NCBI GenBank assembly: GCA_041916775.1
Contig: JAYRYZ010000024.1
Location: forward strand, 10,718 to 74,717
DNA length: 64,000 bases
Source of the DNA: UBA2357 sp041916775
GTDB taxonomy: Bacteria > Pseudomonadota > Gammaproteobacteria > Burkholderiales > Rhodocyclaceae
Direction of reading: 5' to 3'
This document shows positions 53,671 to 63,083 of this stretch, in pieces. The position numbers were made by a program, and so were the translations under genes. The notes below the pieces were generated by a model. That model saw only the letters and a list, made by a program, of their open reading frames with translations, was not told the DNA's origin and made no database searches. Each line of letters begins with the position of its first letter. Position 1 is the stretch's first letter.

Positions 53671-55290
53671 ATGATCCACCTGATATGCCGCCGCAATGCT
53701 GCCGCGCTCACTTTGGCGCTGGCGCTTACCAGCCTGTTCGACATTGCCCAGGCCGCGAGCGAGCTACGCTACCGCAGCGAGGCGGGAGACACGCTCTCGC
53801 TGATCGCCGAATCCATGCTCGCCAACCCGGCGGCCAACCTGCCGCGGCTGCGCGCACTCAACCCGGGGCTCGGTGATGGTCGCTTGCCCGCGGGCACGGA
53901 GGTGCGCATCCCGACGTCGATGCTGGACAAGATCCCGCGCAGCGGGGTGGTCGTGGCCGCGGCGGGCGAAGCCCGGGTGGACGGCCGCGAGGCGGAGGCC
54001 GGCATGCGCTTCGGCGCCGGTTCTGCATTCACGACCGGTGAAAGCGGGCAGATGACGCTGCGTCTGCCTGACGGATCGGAACTCTTCCTGCCGGCACGAT
54101 CGCGTGCCCAGGTGGAACGTCTCGCCGGTCGCTCTGGCAGCCGGGGCCAGGATGCCCGCATCAGGCTCGACCGCGGACGCCTGGAATCGCGCGTGGCGCC
54201 GCAGCGTGGCCCGGCGGCGCGTTACCGCATCGAAACGCCCACGGCGGTGATCGGGGTGCGCGGCACGGACTTTCGTGTCATCTGGGATGACCAGCGTCAT
54301 ACGGCGCGCGCGGAGGTCACCGAAGGCCGGGTTGCGGTCAGCACTCGGCGCAACGGTCAGCGCCTGGTCGACGCAGGCCAGGGATTGCTGCTGCCACCCG
54401 ATGCGCCTGCAAGCAGGGTGAAGCTGCCAGCGGCGCCGGTGCTGCCCGATGGCTTGCCGAAGTCCTTCTCTCGCAGCGCGATCCGTCTGCCACTGCCGCC
54501 CCTGGGTGAGTTGTCCGCATGGCGGGTCATGGTGGTCGCAACCAGCGGCGTGCAGTCCGGAGCGGTGTTCGTCGATCAGCGCGAAACCGGCAACGACGCG
54601 CGTATCGCCAACCTGCCCGACGGCAACTACCACTTGCTCGTGCGCGGGATCGACGGGCGCGGCGTCGAGGGTCTGGAAGCACGCCATGCCTTCACGATGC
54701 AGGCGCGCCCGGAACCCCCGTTCTACACCCAACCCGCGAGTGGCAAAGCCACGGCCGGCGAGGTCCTGCTGAGCTGGACCGGTGCGCCGGAGGCCGAATC
54801 CTACCGTCTGGAGGTGGCCGGCCCTGATGGCTTCGATGCCGCCAGCGTGATCCGGCGCCAAACCGGAGAGACGCGACTGAGCGTGCCGCTGCAGGCGGGC
54901 GCGTACCAATGGCGCATCGCGAGCGTCTCGCCGGATGGCCGAACCGGCCCCTGGTCGGATCCCATGCCGCTCGCCGTCCGCCCTGCGCAGGGCGCCCCGA
55001 CGCTCGTGGAGGTGGAGCGCGAACGGCTGCACTTCATCTGGTCGGCAAGCGACGGGCAGCGCTACGACTACGAGTTCGCCGCCGACCCTGACTTCTCGCA
55101 GGTGCTCGCATCGGGTTCCACCGGCTCGTCCCACGCCGCGCTGCAACGCCCCGGGCGGGGGATCTACTACATGCGCGTGCGCGCGGTCGATTCCGATGGC
55201 TTCAAGGGCGGCTGGAGCGGTGCCCAGCGTGTCGAGGTGCCGTCGGACTTCCCCTGGTTGCTGTTCGCGCTGCCCATTCTGGCATTGTGA
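53671..55290 (+). CDS. exported LysM-FecR protein with Fn3-like repeats
   Basis: 539 residues. Signal peptide (about 1-29, ending AQAAS), a LysM-like domain (YRSEAGDTLSLIAESML; LPRLRALNPGLGDGRLPAGT), a FecR domain (about 90-250, TPTAVIGVRGTDFRVIWDD), then two fibronectin-III-like beta units (about 345-530; ARPEPPFYTQPASG, QGAPTLVEVERERLHFIW) and a C-terminal hydrophobic stretch (PWLLFALPILAL). Predicted to be periplasmic or outer-membrane-facing, possibly holding peptidoglycan via LysM. The stop overlaps the kinase GTG by four bases. Likely the sensor input of the kinase. Confidence 0.83.
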   Translation: MIHLICRRNAAALTLALALTSLFDIAQAASELRYRSEAGDTLSLIAESMLANPAANLPRLRALNPGLGDGRLPAGTEVRIPTSMLDKIPRSGVVVAAAGEARVDGREAEAGMRFGAGSAFTTGESGQMTLRLPDGSELFLPARSRAQVERLAGRSGSRGQDARIRLDRGRLESRVAPQRGPAARYRIETPTAVIGVRGTDFRVIWDDQRHTARAEVTEGRVAVSTRRNGQRLVDAGQGLLLPPDAPASRVKLPAAPVLPDGLPKSFSRSAIRLPLPPLGELSAWRVMVVATSGVQSGAVFVDQRETGNDARIANLPDGNYHLLVRGIDGRGVEGLEARHAFTMQARPEPPFYTQPASGKATAGEVLLSWTGAPEAESYRLEVAGPDGFDAASVIRRQTGETRLSVPLQAGAYQWRIASVSPDGRTGPWSDPMPLAVRPAQGAPTLVEVERERLHFIWSASDGQRYDYEFAADPDFSQVLASGSTGSSHAALQRPGRGIYYMRVRAVDSDGFKGGWSGAQRVEVPSDFPWLLFALPILAL

Positions 55291-57284
55291 TCCGTCGTCT
55301 TCGGATTGGCGCCAAGACACTCGCCGAGTGGCTGGTGGTGACGGCGATCTGCATGGGCTTCGCAGCACTCGCGGGCCAGACCAACCTGCTGTGGCGCCTG
55401 GACGGCGTGATCTACGACGCCGGGCTGGACGCATTTCGCGCCCCTCCCGACGAGGACATCGTGATCGTCGCGATCGATGACCGCAGCCTCGCGGAGATTG
55501 GTCGATGGCCCTGGAGCAGGGGCGTCCATGCGGCGCTGATCGAGCGCCTCGCGGCCATGGGTGCGCGCGTGATCGCGTTCGACATCATCCTCCACGAGCC
55601 CGCTCCCGATGATGTCGCCGGAGACCGCGCACTCGCGGCTGCGATCGGGGCACATGGCGGGGTCGTCCTGCCAGTCACCCACGCCACCCACGCCGCGCGC
55701 AGCGACGGCGAGGGAAGACCGAGCGCGCCGTTTGCCGACGCGGCGGCGGCGCTCGGACATATCCACATCGAGCTCGACCCCGACGGCATCGCACGCAGCG
55801 TTTATCTCTGGGAGGGCATGAACAGCGCACGCCACCCGCAGCTTGCGCTCGCGATGCTGGGGCTGGACGACCCGGTCCGCCTGCACCGCTTCAACCCGCC
55901 CGAGGATGTGTCACAGCCGGGATGGGCCCGAGCCGAGTGGATGCGCATCCCGTTCCGCGGACCGCCGGGCACCTTCCGGCATGTCTCGTATGTCGACATC
56001 CTGCGTGGCGAGGTACCCGAGGCGCTCCTGCGCGATGCCGTGGTGCTGGTCGGCGCGACCGCAGTAGGCATGGGCGACATGGTTCCGACACCCACGTCCG
56101 GACATGCCGGGCTGATGCCGGGCGTCGAGGTGCACGCCAACATCCTTGCCGCCCTGCGGCGCGGCGAGGTGATCAGCACGGTCGCGCCGGTATGGGTGAC
56201 CCTGTCGTCGGCGCTCGCAGTGCTGGCGCTGATGCTGGTGATGCTGCGCACCCGCCCGCGCGCCACGCTCGTCGGGGCCTTCGGCTTTGCGCTGCTCCTG
56301 CCGCTGGGCGCCTGGTGGGCGCTGAGCCAGCTCAACCTGTGGTTTCCACCCGCGAGCGCGATCCTCGCTGGCATGATCGCCTATCCGCTGTGGAGCTGGC
56401 GGCGCCTGGAGGCCAGCCGGCGCTACTTCGATGTCGAGCTCGAGGCGCTGCGCACGGCCAACGCAGGCATCGATGATGCTGCCCCCGAACGTGCCGGCCC
56501 GACACCCTCCCGGGCCATCGATTCCTACCTGGATCACATAGGCGTGGTGCGCGAGGCCACGCGCAGACAGCGGGAACTGCAGCGCGGTCGCGACGAAACC
56601 ATGCATTTCCTGTCGCACGACCTGCGCGCGCCGCTCGCCGCCATCGTCAGCAGCCTGGAGTCGGTGCGCGAGAGTGGTCGCGGCCTGGGCGACGACGCGG
56701 AACTCGCCGACCGGCTGGAGCGGAACGCGCGCAACGCCCTCAGCCTGGCAGAGAACCTCGTGCGGCTGGTACGCGCCGAGGGGCTCGATCCGGTCAGCTT
56801 CGCCGAGGTCAATCTCGCCCTGCTGGTGCAGGATGCCGCCGACGAGGTATGGGCGCTCGCACACGCGGCACAGGTCAGGCTCGAGAGCGAGATCTCGCCG
56901 GACGACGAGGGCCCGCCGCAGGCCACCATGGGTGACGCGGACCTGCTGCGCCGGGCGGTGGTCAATCTGCTCACCAATGCGATCAAATACACGCCCGCCG
57001 GCGGGCGTGTGACGCTGCGCCTGCTCGCCGAGACATCAGGGTGGGCGATCGAGGTGGCGGACACTGGTTGCGGTATCGCCGAGGCGCAGCAGTCCCAGTT
57101 GTTCAAGCGCTTTTCGCGCCTGCCCACCGAACAGAACCGCACCCTCGGAGGCATCGGCCTCGGGCTGTTGATGGTCCGCACCGTCGTGGAGCGCCACCGC
57201 GGGTCGATATCGGTGCATAGCAAACCCGGCGAGGGGAGCACCTTCACGCTCCACCTGCCGGGCATCGTCGAACAAGGCGACTGA
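55287..57284 (+). CDS. CHASE2-domain sensor histidine kinase
   Basis: 665 residues, GTG start in the overlap with the FecR gene. One N-terminal helix (about 13-32), extracytoplasmic CHASE2 domain (about 38-300, DEDIVIVAIDDRSLAEIGRW), three further helices (about 300-375), then HisKA with the His in HFLSHDLRAPLAAIV and a HATPase domain with NLLTNAIKYTP, DTGCGI and GGIGLGLLMVR. A complete kinase. Together with the FecR/LysM protein and the OmpR-type regulator it forms one envelope-signalling module. Confidence 0.92.
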   Translation: MIRRLRIGAKTLAEWLVVTAICMGFAALAGQTNLLWRLDGVIYDAGLDAFRAPPDEDIVIVAIDDRSLAEIGRWPWSRGVHAALIERLAAMGARVIAFDIILHEPAPDDVAGDRALAAAIGAHGGVVLPVTHATHAARSDGEGRPSAPFADAAAALGHIHIELDPDGIARSVYLWEGMNSARHPQLALAMLGLDDPVRLHRFNPPEDVSQPGWARAEWMRIPFRGPPGTFRHVSYVDILRGEVPEALLRDAVVLVGATAVGMGDMVPTPTSGHAGLMPGVEVHANILAALRRGEVISTVAPVWVTLSSALAVLALMLVMLRTRPRATLVGAFGFALLLPLGAWWALSQLNLWFPPASAILAGMIAYPLWSWRRLEASRRYFDVELEALRTANAGIDDAAPERAGPTPSRAIDSYLDHIGVVREATRRQRELQRGRDETMHFLSHDLRAPLAAIVSSLESVRESGRGLGDDAELADRLERNARNALSLAENLVRLVRAEGLDPVSFAEVNLALLVQDAADEVWALAHAAQVRLESEISPDDEGPPQATMGDADLLRRAVVNLLTNAIKYTPAGGRVTLRLLAETSGWAIEVADTGCGIAEAQQSQLFKRFSRLPTEQNRTLGGIGLGLLMVRTVVERHRGSISVHSKPGEGSTFTLHLPGIVEQGD

Positions 57285-57352
57285 GCCGCGAGAGACCGCG
57301 TTTCAGGCGTTTCCTGATTGGCGAGCGGTCCCGATCAAGTATTCTCCTGCCC

Positions 57353-58225
57353 ATGTCTGCGATCCTCCAGGTCCTCCTGAGCGGTGTCGCCACCGGCTGC
57401 GTCTACGGTCTGGTGGCGCTATCCTTCGTGCTCATCTACAAGGCCACCGGAAGCGTCAGCTTCATGCAGGGCGAGCTCCTCATGCTGGGCGCCTTCGTCG
57501 CGCTCGCGCTGAACGTCGCCGTGGGCATGCCGATCGGGTGGAGCGTGGTCGCGACGATCATGCTCCTAGCCCTGCTGGGCGCGCTGCTGGAGCGCTCGGT
57601 GCTGCACCGGGCGCTGGGACAACCGCATCTCACCGCACTGCTGCTGACCTTTGGCGTGGGGCTGATCGTGCGCGGTGCGGTCACCGCGGTACCCGCGGCG
57701 AGCCAGACCATGCACCGGCTCGATCTTCCGCTGGCGGGCGAGGTTCTGGAGCTGGGCGGCGTGGTCTTCGCGCTAGAACACCTGATGGTGATCCTCGTCA
57801 CGCTGGTCGCGGCGTTCGGCCTCGCGGTGTTCTTCACCCGCTCCAGCGCAGGCCTCGCACTGCGCGCTTGCTCGGAGAACCCGCAGGTTGCGCAGTTGCT
57901 GGGGGTGTCGGTGACACGCATGCACACGCTCGCGTGGGCGCTCGGCGCGGCGCTCGCTGCGCTGGCGGGGTTGCTGCTGGCGCCGGTGACTTTCGTGCAC
58001 GTCAATATGGGGCATATCGCGCTCAAAGCCTTTCCGGCTGCAGTCCTGGGCGGGATGACAAGCCTGCCCGGCGCGCTCGTCGCCGGCGTATTGCTGGGCG
58101 TGGTCGAAGCCTGCGCGGGCCTCTTGCTGCCCGATGGGGTGAAGGACATGGTGCCGTATCTGGTGCTGATGGGCGCATTGCTGCTGTTCCCTGCAGGGCT
58201 GGCGGGCCGGCGGGGCGCGCGATGA
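57353..58225 (+). CDS. livH: branched-chain amino acid ABC transporter permease LivH-type
   Basis: 290 residues, eight membrane helices. LivH pattern: SGVATGCVYGLVALSFVLIY near the N-terminus, GELLMLGAFVALAL, and FFTRSSAGLALRACSENPQ with the ATPase-contact loop. Pairs with the LivM-type gene that overlaps its stop codon. Substrate may be amino acids or other small amides and acids; sequence cannot tell. Confidence 0.9.
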   Translation: MSAILQVLLSGVATGCVYGLVALSFVLIYKATGSVSFMQGELLMLGAFVALALNVAVGMPIGWSVVATIMLLALLGALLERSVLHRALGQPHLTALLLTFGVGLIVRGAVTAVPAASQTMHRLDLPLAGEVLELGGVVFALEHLMVILVTLVAAFGLAVFFTRSSAGLALRACSENPQVAQLLGVSVTRMHTLAWALGAALAALAGLLLAPVTFVHVNMGHIALKAFPAAVLGGMTSLPGALVAGVLLGVVEACAGLLLPDGVKDMVPYLVLMGALLLFPAGLAGRRGAR

Positions 58226-59157
58226 CGCCAACGCGCAGGTGGGCGCTCGCCGCGCTCTCGCTCGTCGCCCTCCTGCTGCTGCACATGGCGGACGCGGCGC
58301 ATCTCCTGACCCAGGTCGCCTTCGTCGCGACCTATGCGATCGCCGGCCTGGGTGTGGTGCTGATCGTCGGCCAGAGCGGCCAAGTCTCGCTCGGCCAGGG
58401 CGCGGTGCTGGGCGTCGGCGCGTATGCGCAGACGCTGCTGGTCGCGCGCGGGCTACCACCGCTGGCAGCACTGCCACTGAGCATGCTGTGCGGCGCCCTC
58501 GCGGGCTGGATCGCGAGTCTGCCGGCACGCCGCCTGGGTGGGCTCTACTTCGGCATGAGTACGCTCGCCTTCGCGCTCATCGTGGAGGAGGCGCTGGTAC
58601 GGGCAGAGACGCTCACGCGGGGTGCGGCCGGGCTCGCCGTCGGCCGCTTCGAGATAGCCGGCTGGAGTGCGTCGGGCCCGACCGAACAGGCGCTGGTGAG
58701 CCTGGTCGCGCTTGCGCTGGCCTTCTTCTGCTGCCAACGCTGGGTGGCATCGCGTGTGGGCCGGGCCTGGCGCGCGGTGCGCGACGACGAGGTGGCCGCC
58801 GCGGCCTGCGGCATCGACACCGGCGCGGCGAAGATCCAGGTGTTCATGCTGGGCGGGGCGCTGTGCGGCCTCGCCGGGGCGCTCTATGCGCACTGGATCG
58901 CCTACGTGAGCCCGGAGCAGTTCGGGCTACAGCTCTCGTTCGAGTTGCTCATCCTCGCATTCATCGGCGGGGTTGCACACCTCTCCGGCGCGGTGTGGGG
59001 CGCGCTGGTACTGGTGGCGATCCCGCAGCTCCTGGCGGTGCTGCGCGATCATCTGCCGGAGCGTGTCGCCCAGCTCGCGGGGCTGGACGCGATCGTGCTG
59101 GGCATGGTGATCGTCGCAGTGATGTTGTGGCGCCCGCAGGGGGTCGCCGGGCGCTGA
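58222..59157 (+). CDS. livM: branched-chain amino acid ABC transporter permease LivM-type
   Basis: 311 residues, ten or so membrane helices. LivM pattern: FVATYAIAGLGVVLIVGQSG, VSLGQGAVLGVGAYAQTLL and GRAWRAVRDDEVAAAACGID as the contact loop. Begins in an ATGA overlap with livH. The usual ATPase genes livG and livF do not follow. Confidence 0.9.
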   Translation: MTPTRRWALAALSLVALLLLHMADAAHLLTQVAFVATYAIAGLGVVLIVGQSGQVSLGQGAVLGVGAYAQTLLVARGLPPLAALPLSMLCGALAGWIASLPARRLGGLYFGMSTLAFALIVEEALVRAETLTRGAAGLAVGRFEIAGWSASGPTEQALVSLVALALAFFCCQRWVASRVGRAWRAVRDDEVAAAACGIDTGAAKIQVFMLGGALCGLAGALYAHWIAYVSPEQFGLQLSFELLILAFIGGVAHLSGAVWGALVLVAIPQLLAVLRDHLPERVAQLAGLDAIVLGMVIVAVMLWRPQGVAGR

Positions 59158-59274
59158 CGCCTGCGTTCCGCCGCATCCACCGGCACCGCGATTTCAGGGT
59201 TTGCCCGATGGCGGGCGGGCATCCGGCGTGGCGATAATGCCGGCCCTTGCATCACCGAATCAGGAATGTTCCAG

Positions 59275-60462
59275 ATGAAATCCAGCCTTGCCCGCCACGC
59301 CTTGCGCGGGGCGCGAACCCTTGTTGCCGGCCTGGGCCTTGTCGGCGCCACCCTGGCCATCGCCGCCACACCCGGCGTCAGCGACCGCGAGATCGTGGTC
59401 GGCAGCGTGCAGGACCTCTCCGGCCCGATCGCGATGCTCGGGGCGCCGGTGCGCGACGGCATGCTGATGCGCTTCGACGAGGTGAATGCGGCCGGTGGCG
59501 TGCATGGGCGCAAGATCCGCCTCGCCGTCGAGGACGCCGCCTACGACCCCAAGAAGGCCGTGCTGGCGACACGCAAGCTGCTCGACAGCGACAAGGTTTT
59601 CGCCTTCCTCGCCAACATGGGTACGCCGGTGGTGATGGCGAGCATGCCGCTGGTGGTCGAGGCGGGCCGGCCGCACCTCTTTCCGTTTTCTCCACACGAG
59701 TCCACCTACCTGCCGCTGGATCCGCTCAAGTTCCAGATCTTCGCGCCCTATCAGGACTACATGAACGCCGCGGTACGTCACATGCTCGCGCGCGGCGCCT
59801 ACCAGCGCCCATGCCTGCTCTACCAGGACGACGACTACGGCCTGGAGGTGATGAAGGGCGTGGAAGCCGGGCTCGCCCGCGCGTCCTCGGCGCTGGTGGA
59901 GAAGACCAGCTACAAGCGCGGCGCCACCGACCTCTCCGGCCAGGTCGCGCGGCTGCGCGCGGCCAACTGCGACCTCGTCGTGCTCGCCACCGTGGTGCGC
60001 GAGACGGTTGCCGCGGTGAGCGAGGCGCGCAAGATCGGCTGGAATGTGGACATGCTCGTCACCGCCTCCGGCTACTCCGCCCAGACGCACGAGCTCGGTG
60101 GCGCGGCGGTCGAAGGCCTGTACGGCATCACCGTGCTGCCTCACCCCTATGCCGACGGCGCGAGCCCCGAGCTCAACGCCTGGATCGAACGCTACCGGCA
60201 GCGCTTCGGCGTGGCGCCCAACGTGTGGAGCGCGATGGGCTACACCATCGCCGACCTCTTCGCGCGCGCGGCGCAGGCAGCGGGGCCGGCACTGGATGTG
60301 CCCGGCTTCGTGAAAGCGATGGAGCAGCTGCACACCGAAGGCGACATTTTCGGCGGGCCGGCGTATCGTTTCAGTCCTGACGATCATCTCGGCAACCGCA
60401 ACGGCCGCCTCGCGCGCATCAGCAACGGACGCTGGGAGATCCTTTCCGACTACCTGGAGTAA
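59275..60462 (+). CDS. ABC transporter periplasmic-binding protein, branched-chain amino acid type
   Basis: 395 residues from the ATG at 59275, which follows AGGA with good spacing; an ATG at 59266 adds three residues. Signal peptide to about residue 31 (TLAIAA), then a type I periplasmic binding fold (EIVVGSVQDLSGPIAMLGAP; FLANMGTPVVMASMPLVVEA; ELNAWIERYRQRFGVAPNVW). Located 117 bases after livM. With livH and livM it makes a transporter lacking its ATPases in this locus. Confidence 0.88.
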   Translation: MKSSLARHALRGARTLVAGLGLVGATLAIAATPGVSDREIVVGSVQDLSGPIAMLGAPVRDGMLMRFDEVNAAGGVHGRKIRLAVEDAAYDPKKAVLATRKLLDSDKVFAFLANMGTPVVMASMPLVVEAGRPHLFPFSPHESTYLPLDPLKFQIFAPYQDYMNAAVRHMLARGAYQRPCLLYQDDDYGLEVMKGVEAGLARASSALVEKTSYKRGATDLSGQVARLRAANCDLVVLATVVRETVAAVSEARKIGWNVDMLVTASGYSAQTHELGGAAVEGLYGITVLPHPYADGASPELNAWIERYRQRFGVAPNVWSAMGYTIADLFARAAQAAGPALDVPGFVKAMEQLHTEGDIFGGPAYRFSPDDHLGNRNGRLARISNGRWEILSDYLE

Positions 60463-60474
60463 GCTGGTCCGAGG

Positions 60475-61134
60475 ATGACGCATCTCCCGCACGACAGACC
60501 GAACGCCACCATCGCGGTGGCGCTGACCGGCGCCTCCGGAATGCCGTATGGCCTGCGCCTCGTCGAATGCCTGCTCGAGGCCGGCCGCGAGGTCTGGCTG
60601 CTGTATTCGCAGGTGGCGCAGATCGTCGCGCGCCAGGAGATGCAGCTGGAGCTTCCGTCCCGCCCGGCGGATGTGCAGGCCGCGCTCACTGCGCGCTTCG
60701 GCGCCCGCCCCGGCCAGCTGCGCGTGTTCGGCCGCGAGGAGTGGTTCGCACCGCTCGCCTCGGGCTCCAACCCGGCGGACGCAATGGTGGTGTGCCCATG
60801 CACCATGGGCACGCTCGCCTCGATCGCGGCGGGGCTCAGCCAGAACCTCATCGAGCGCGCCGCCGATGTCGCGATCAAGGAGGGCCGCCGCCTGATCCTG
60901 GTGCCGCGCGAAACCCCGTTCTCGCCCATCCACCTCGAGAACATGCTGAAGCTCGCGCGCCTCGGCGTCACCATCCTGCCGCCCAATCCGGGCTTCTACA
61001 CCCACCCGCAGAGCGTGGATGACATCGTCGATTTCGTCGTCGCCCGCATCCTCGACCAGCTGCGCGTATCGCACCGCCTGATGACGCGCTGGGGTGAGGC
61101 GGCGACGACGCCCGCCGGAGGCCTGCAGGCATGA
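60475..61134 (+). CDS. ubiX: flavin prenyltransferase UbiX
   Basis: 219 residues. Joins dimethylallyl phosphate to FMN, giving the prenylated flavin cofactor of UbiD-type decarboxylases. Flavin-binding motifs IAVALTGASGMPYGLRLVE, VVCPCTMGTLASIAAG and LILVPRETPFSPIHLENML are intact. Needed for ubiquinone synthesis and, in relatives of this organism, for anaerobic aromatic degradation. Its stop overlaps the LON-domain gene. Confidence 0.95.
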   Translation: MTHLPHDRPNATIAVALTGASGMPYGLRLVECLLEAGREVWLLYSQVAQIVARQEMQLELPSRPADVQAALTARFGARPGQLRVFGREEWFAPLASGSNPADAMVVCPCTMGTLASIAAGLSQNLIERAADVAIKEGRRLILVPRETPFSPIHLENMLKLARLGVTILPPNPGFYTHPQSVDDIVDFVVARILDQLRVSHRLMTRWGEAATTPAGGLQA

Positions 61135-61766
61135 GCGAACCCGATCACGACACCGCCACGCCGGCTGCGGTGCCCCTGCCCGGCGAACTGCCGATCTTCC
61201 CGCTGCAGACGGTGCTGTTCCCCGGCGGCACGCTGCCGCTGCGCGTGTTCGAGGCGCGCTACATGGACATGAGCACCCGCTGCCTGCGCGAAGACTCGGT
61301 GTTCGGCGTGAACCTCATCGCCGAAGGCCACGAGGTCGGCACCCCGGCCCGCCCCCACCCGGTCGGCGTGAGCGCGCGCATCACCGCCTGGGACATGGCC
61401 CAGCCCGGCGTGCTGCACATCGTCGTGCGCGGCGAGCGGCGCTTTCGCATCCTCGCCACCGAAACCGGCGAGAACGGCCTGCTGCTGGGTCGTGTGGAGT
61501 GGCTGGCCGAGCCGGAGGACGTACCGCTGCCGTATGCATTCTCCAACCTGGCCACCTTGCTGGAGGCGATCATCGATGACGCCGGCGACGCGCACTTCCC
61601 ACCGCCGCACTTGATGAGCTCGGCCAACTGGGTGAGCATGCGCCTCGCCGAGGTGCTGCCGATCAGCCTGGAGGCCCGCCACGCGCTGCTGGTGGAAGAT
61701 GCTCCGCTCGTGCGCCTCACCGTCCTGCAGGACTACCTCGCGAGTCAGGGCCTGGTGCCGCGCTGA
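61131..61766 (+). CDS. LON substrate-binding (N-terminal) domain protein
   Basis: 211 residues, made only of the LON N-terminal domain: LPIFPLQTVLFPGGTLPLRV, FEARYMDMSTRCLRED and GERRFRILATE are characteristic. The ATPase and protease domains of Lon are absent. Such stand-alone proteins are common and of unknown function. Coupled to ubiX by an ATGA overlap. Confidence 0.88.
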   Translation: MSEPDHDTATPAAVPLPGELPIFPLQTVLFPGGTLPLRVFEARYMDMSTRCLREDSVFGVNLIAEGHEVGTPARPHPVGVSARITAWDMAQPGVLHIVVRGERRFRILATETGENGLLLGRVEWLAEPEDVPLPYAFSNLATLLEAIIDDAGDAHFPPPHLMSSANWVSMRLAEVLPISLEARHALLVEDAPLVRLTVLQDYLASQGLVPR

Positions 61767-61796
61767 ACCCGCAAGTCCCTCGCCACGAGGCGAAGC

Positions 61797-62888
61797 TCAG
61801 AACGCCAGACGCGCCTGCTCCGGCTCCGCGCCGCGCGACAGAATGCGCCGGATCGGTGCCGGCAGCGCCGCATCCGCGAGCTGCTCCAGTGACTGCCAGA
61901 CGACCTCGGCCTCGCACACGCGCTGCGGCTGTATCTCCAGATCGACACGCAAGGGCTGCAGGTCCAGCGTGAAATGGGTGAAGGCGTGCGGCTCCGGCGC
62001 GAGTGCCTGCACCTGCACCGTGTCTTCCCGCAGCCCGAGGCGCGCATGCAGCCAGACCGCGGGCGATTCCGCCTCGCCCAACTCGGGGAGCGACAGCAAG
62101 CCCCCCCAGATGCCTGCGGCCGGGCGGCGCTCCAGCAACACCCGGCCGGCGGCGACGATCACCATCACCCGCTGGCTGCGATGCGGAACCGCCTTGCGCG
62201 GCCTGGGCGTCGGCAGCGAGGCCACCTTGCCCGCAGCGAGTGCCCCGCAGCGCTGCGCGAGCGGGCAGCGGCCGCATGCCGGCCGGCCGCGGGTGCACAG
62301 CGTCGCGCCCAGGTCCATCTGCGCCTGTATGTAGATATCCACGCCCTGCTCGGGCAACAGTGCCTCCGCCAGCGCCCACAGGCGGTTCTCGACCACCTTC
62401 TCGCCGGGAAAGCCCTCGATCGCGAACACCCGGCACAGCACCCGCTTGACGTTGCCGTCGAGGATCGCGGCGCGCTCACCGAATGCGAAGGCGGCAATCG
62501 CCGCCGCGGTGGAGCGGCCGATGCCGGGCAGCGTCGCGATCTCTTCCGCGCTGCGCGGAAAGACCCCGCCATGTACTTGCATGACCGCCTGCGCGGCCTT
62601 GTGCAGGTTGCGCGCCCGGGCGTAGTAGCCGAGGCCGCTCCACAGCGCCATCACCTCGTCCGTCGCCGCCGCCGCCAGGCTGGCGAGGTCCGGGAAACGC
62701 GCAAGGAAGCGCGCGTAATAGGGGATCACCGCCTCCACCTGCGTCTGCTGCAGCATGATCTCGGAGAGCCAGATCCGGTAGGGATCGCGGGTGTTCTGCC
62801 AGGGCAGGTCGTGGCGGCCATGCTGCGCATGCCAGGCCATCAGGCAGCGCGCAAAGCTGCCGTCGTCGGAAGCGGGTGAGATATCCAT
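61797..62888 (-). CDS. mutY: A/G-specific adenine DNA glycosylase MutY
   Basis: 363 residues. Removes adenine opposite 8-oxoguanine. Catalytic Glu in SEIMLQQTQVEAVIPYY, helix-hairpin-helix LPGIGRSTAAAIAAFAFG with the active Asp in AILDGNVKR, [4Fe-4S] cysteines in CTRGRPACGRCPLAQRC (spacing 6-2-5), and a C-terminal Nudix-like domain (about 230-350) for 8-oxoG recognition. Start at 62888 (MDISPASDDG); an ATG nine bases earlier is also possible. Convergent with the LON-domain gene. Confidence 0.95.
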   Translation of the reverse strand: MDISPASDDGSFARCLMAWHAQHGRHDLPWQNTRDPYRIWLSEIMLQQTQVEAVIPYYARFLARFPDLASLAAAATDEVMALWSGLGYYARARNLHKAAQAVMQVHGGVFPRSAEEIATLPGIGRSTAAAIAAFAFGERAAILDGNVKRVLCRVFAIEGFPGEKVVENRLWALAEALLPEQGVDIYIQAQMDLGATLCTRGRPACGRCPLAQRCGALAAGKVASLPTPRPRKAVPHRSQRVMVIVAAGRVLLERRPAAGIWGGLLSLPELGEAESPAVWLHARLGLREDTVQVQALAPEPHAFTHFTLDLQPLRVDLEIQPQRVCEAEVVWQSLEQLADAALPAPIRRILSRGAEPEQARLAF

Positions 62889-63083
62889 GCGCGGCATTAT
62901 CGCCGATGCCGACTGCGCATCCGCGCGACACATGCAGAGTGTTCGGGCGTGTGGCAAGGTCACACCGCTGACCGTACTGTCGACGTCCCGCAACTTCGGC
63001 GCCATAATCGCCAACCACAACAAAAACCGCCGTCCGGCACCCGCACAGCACCCGGCGGCATCCTCACGGAACAGCTCACGACC

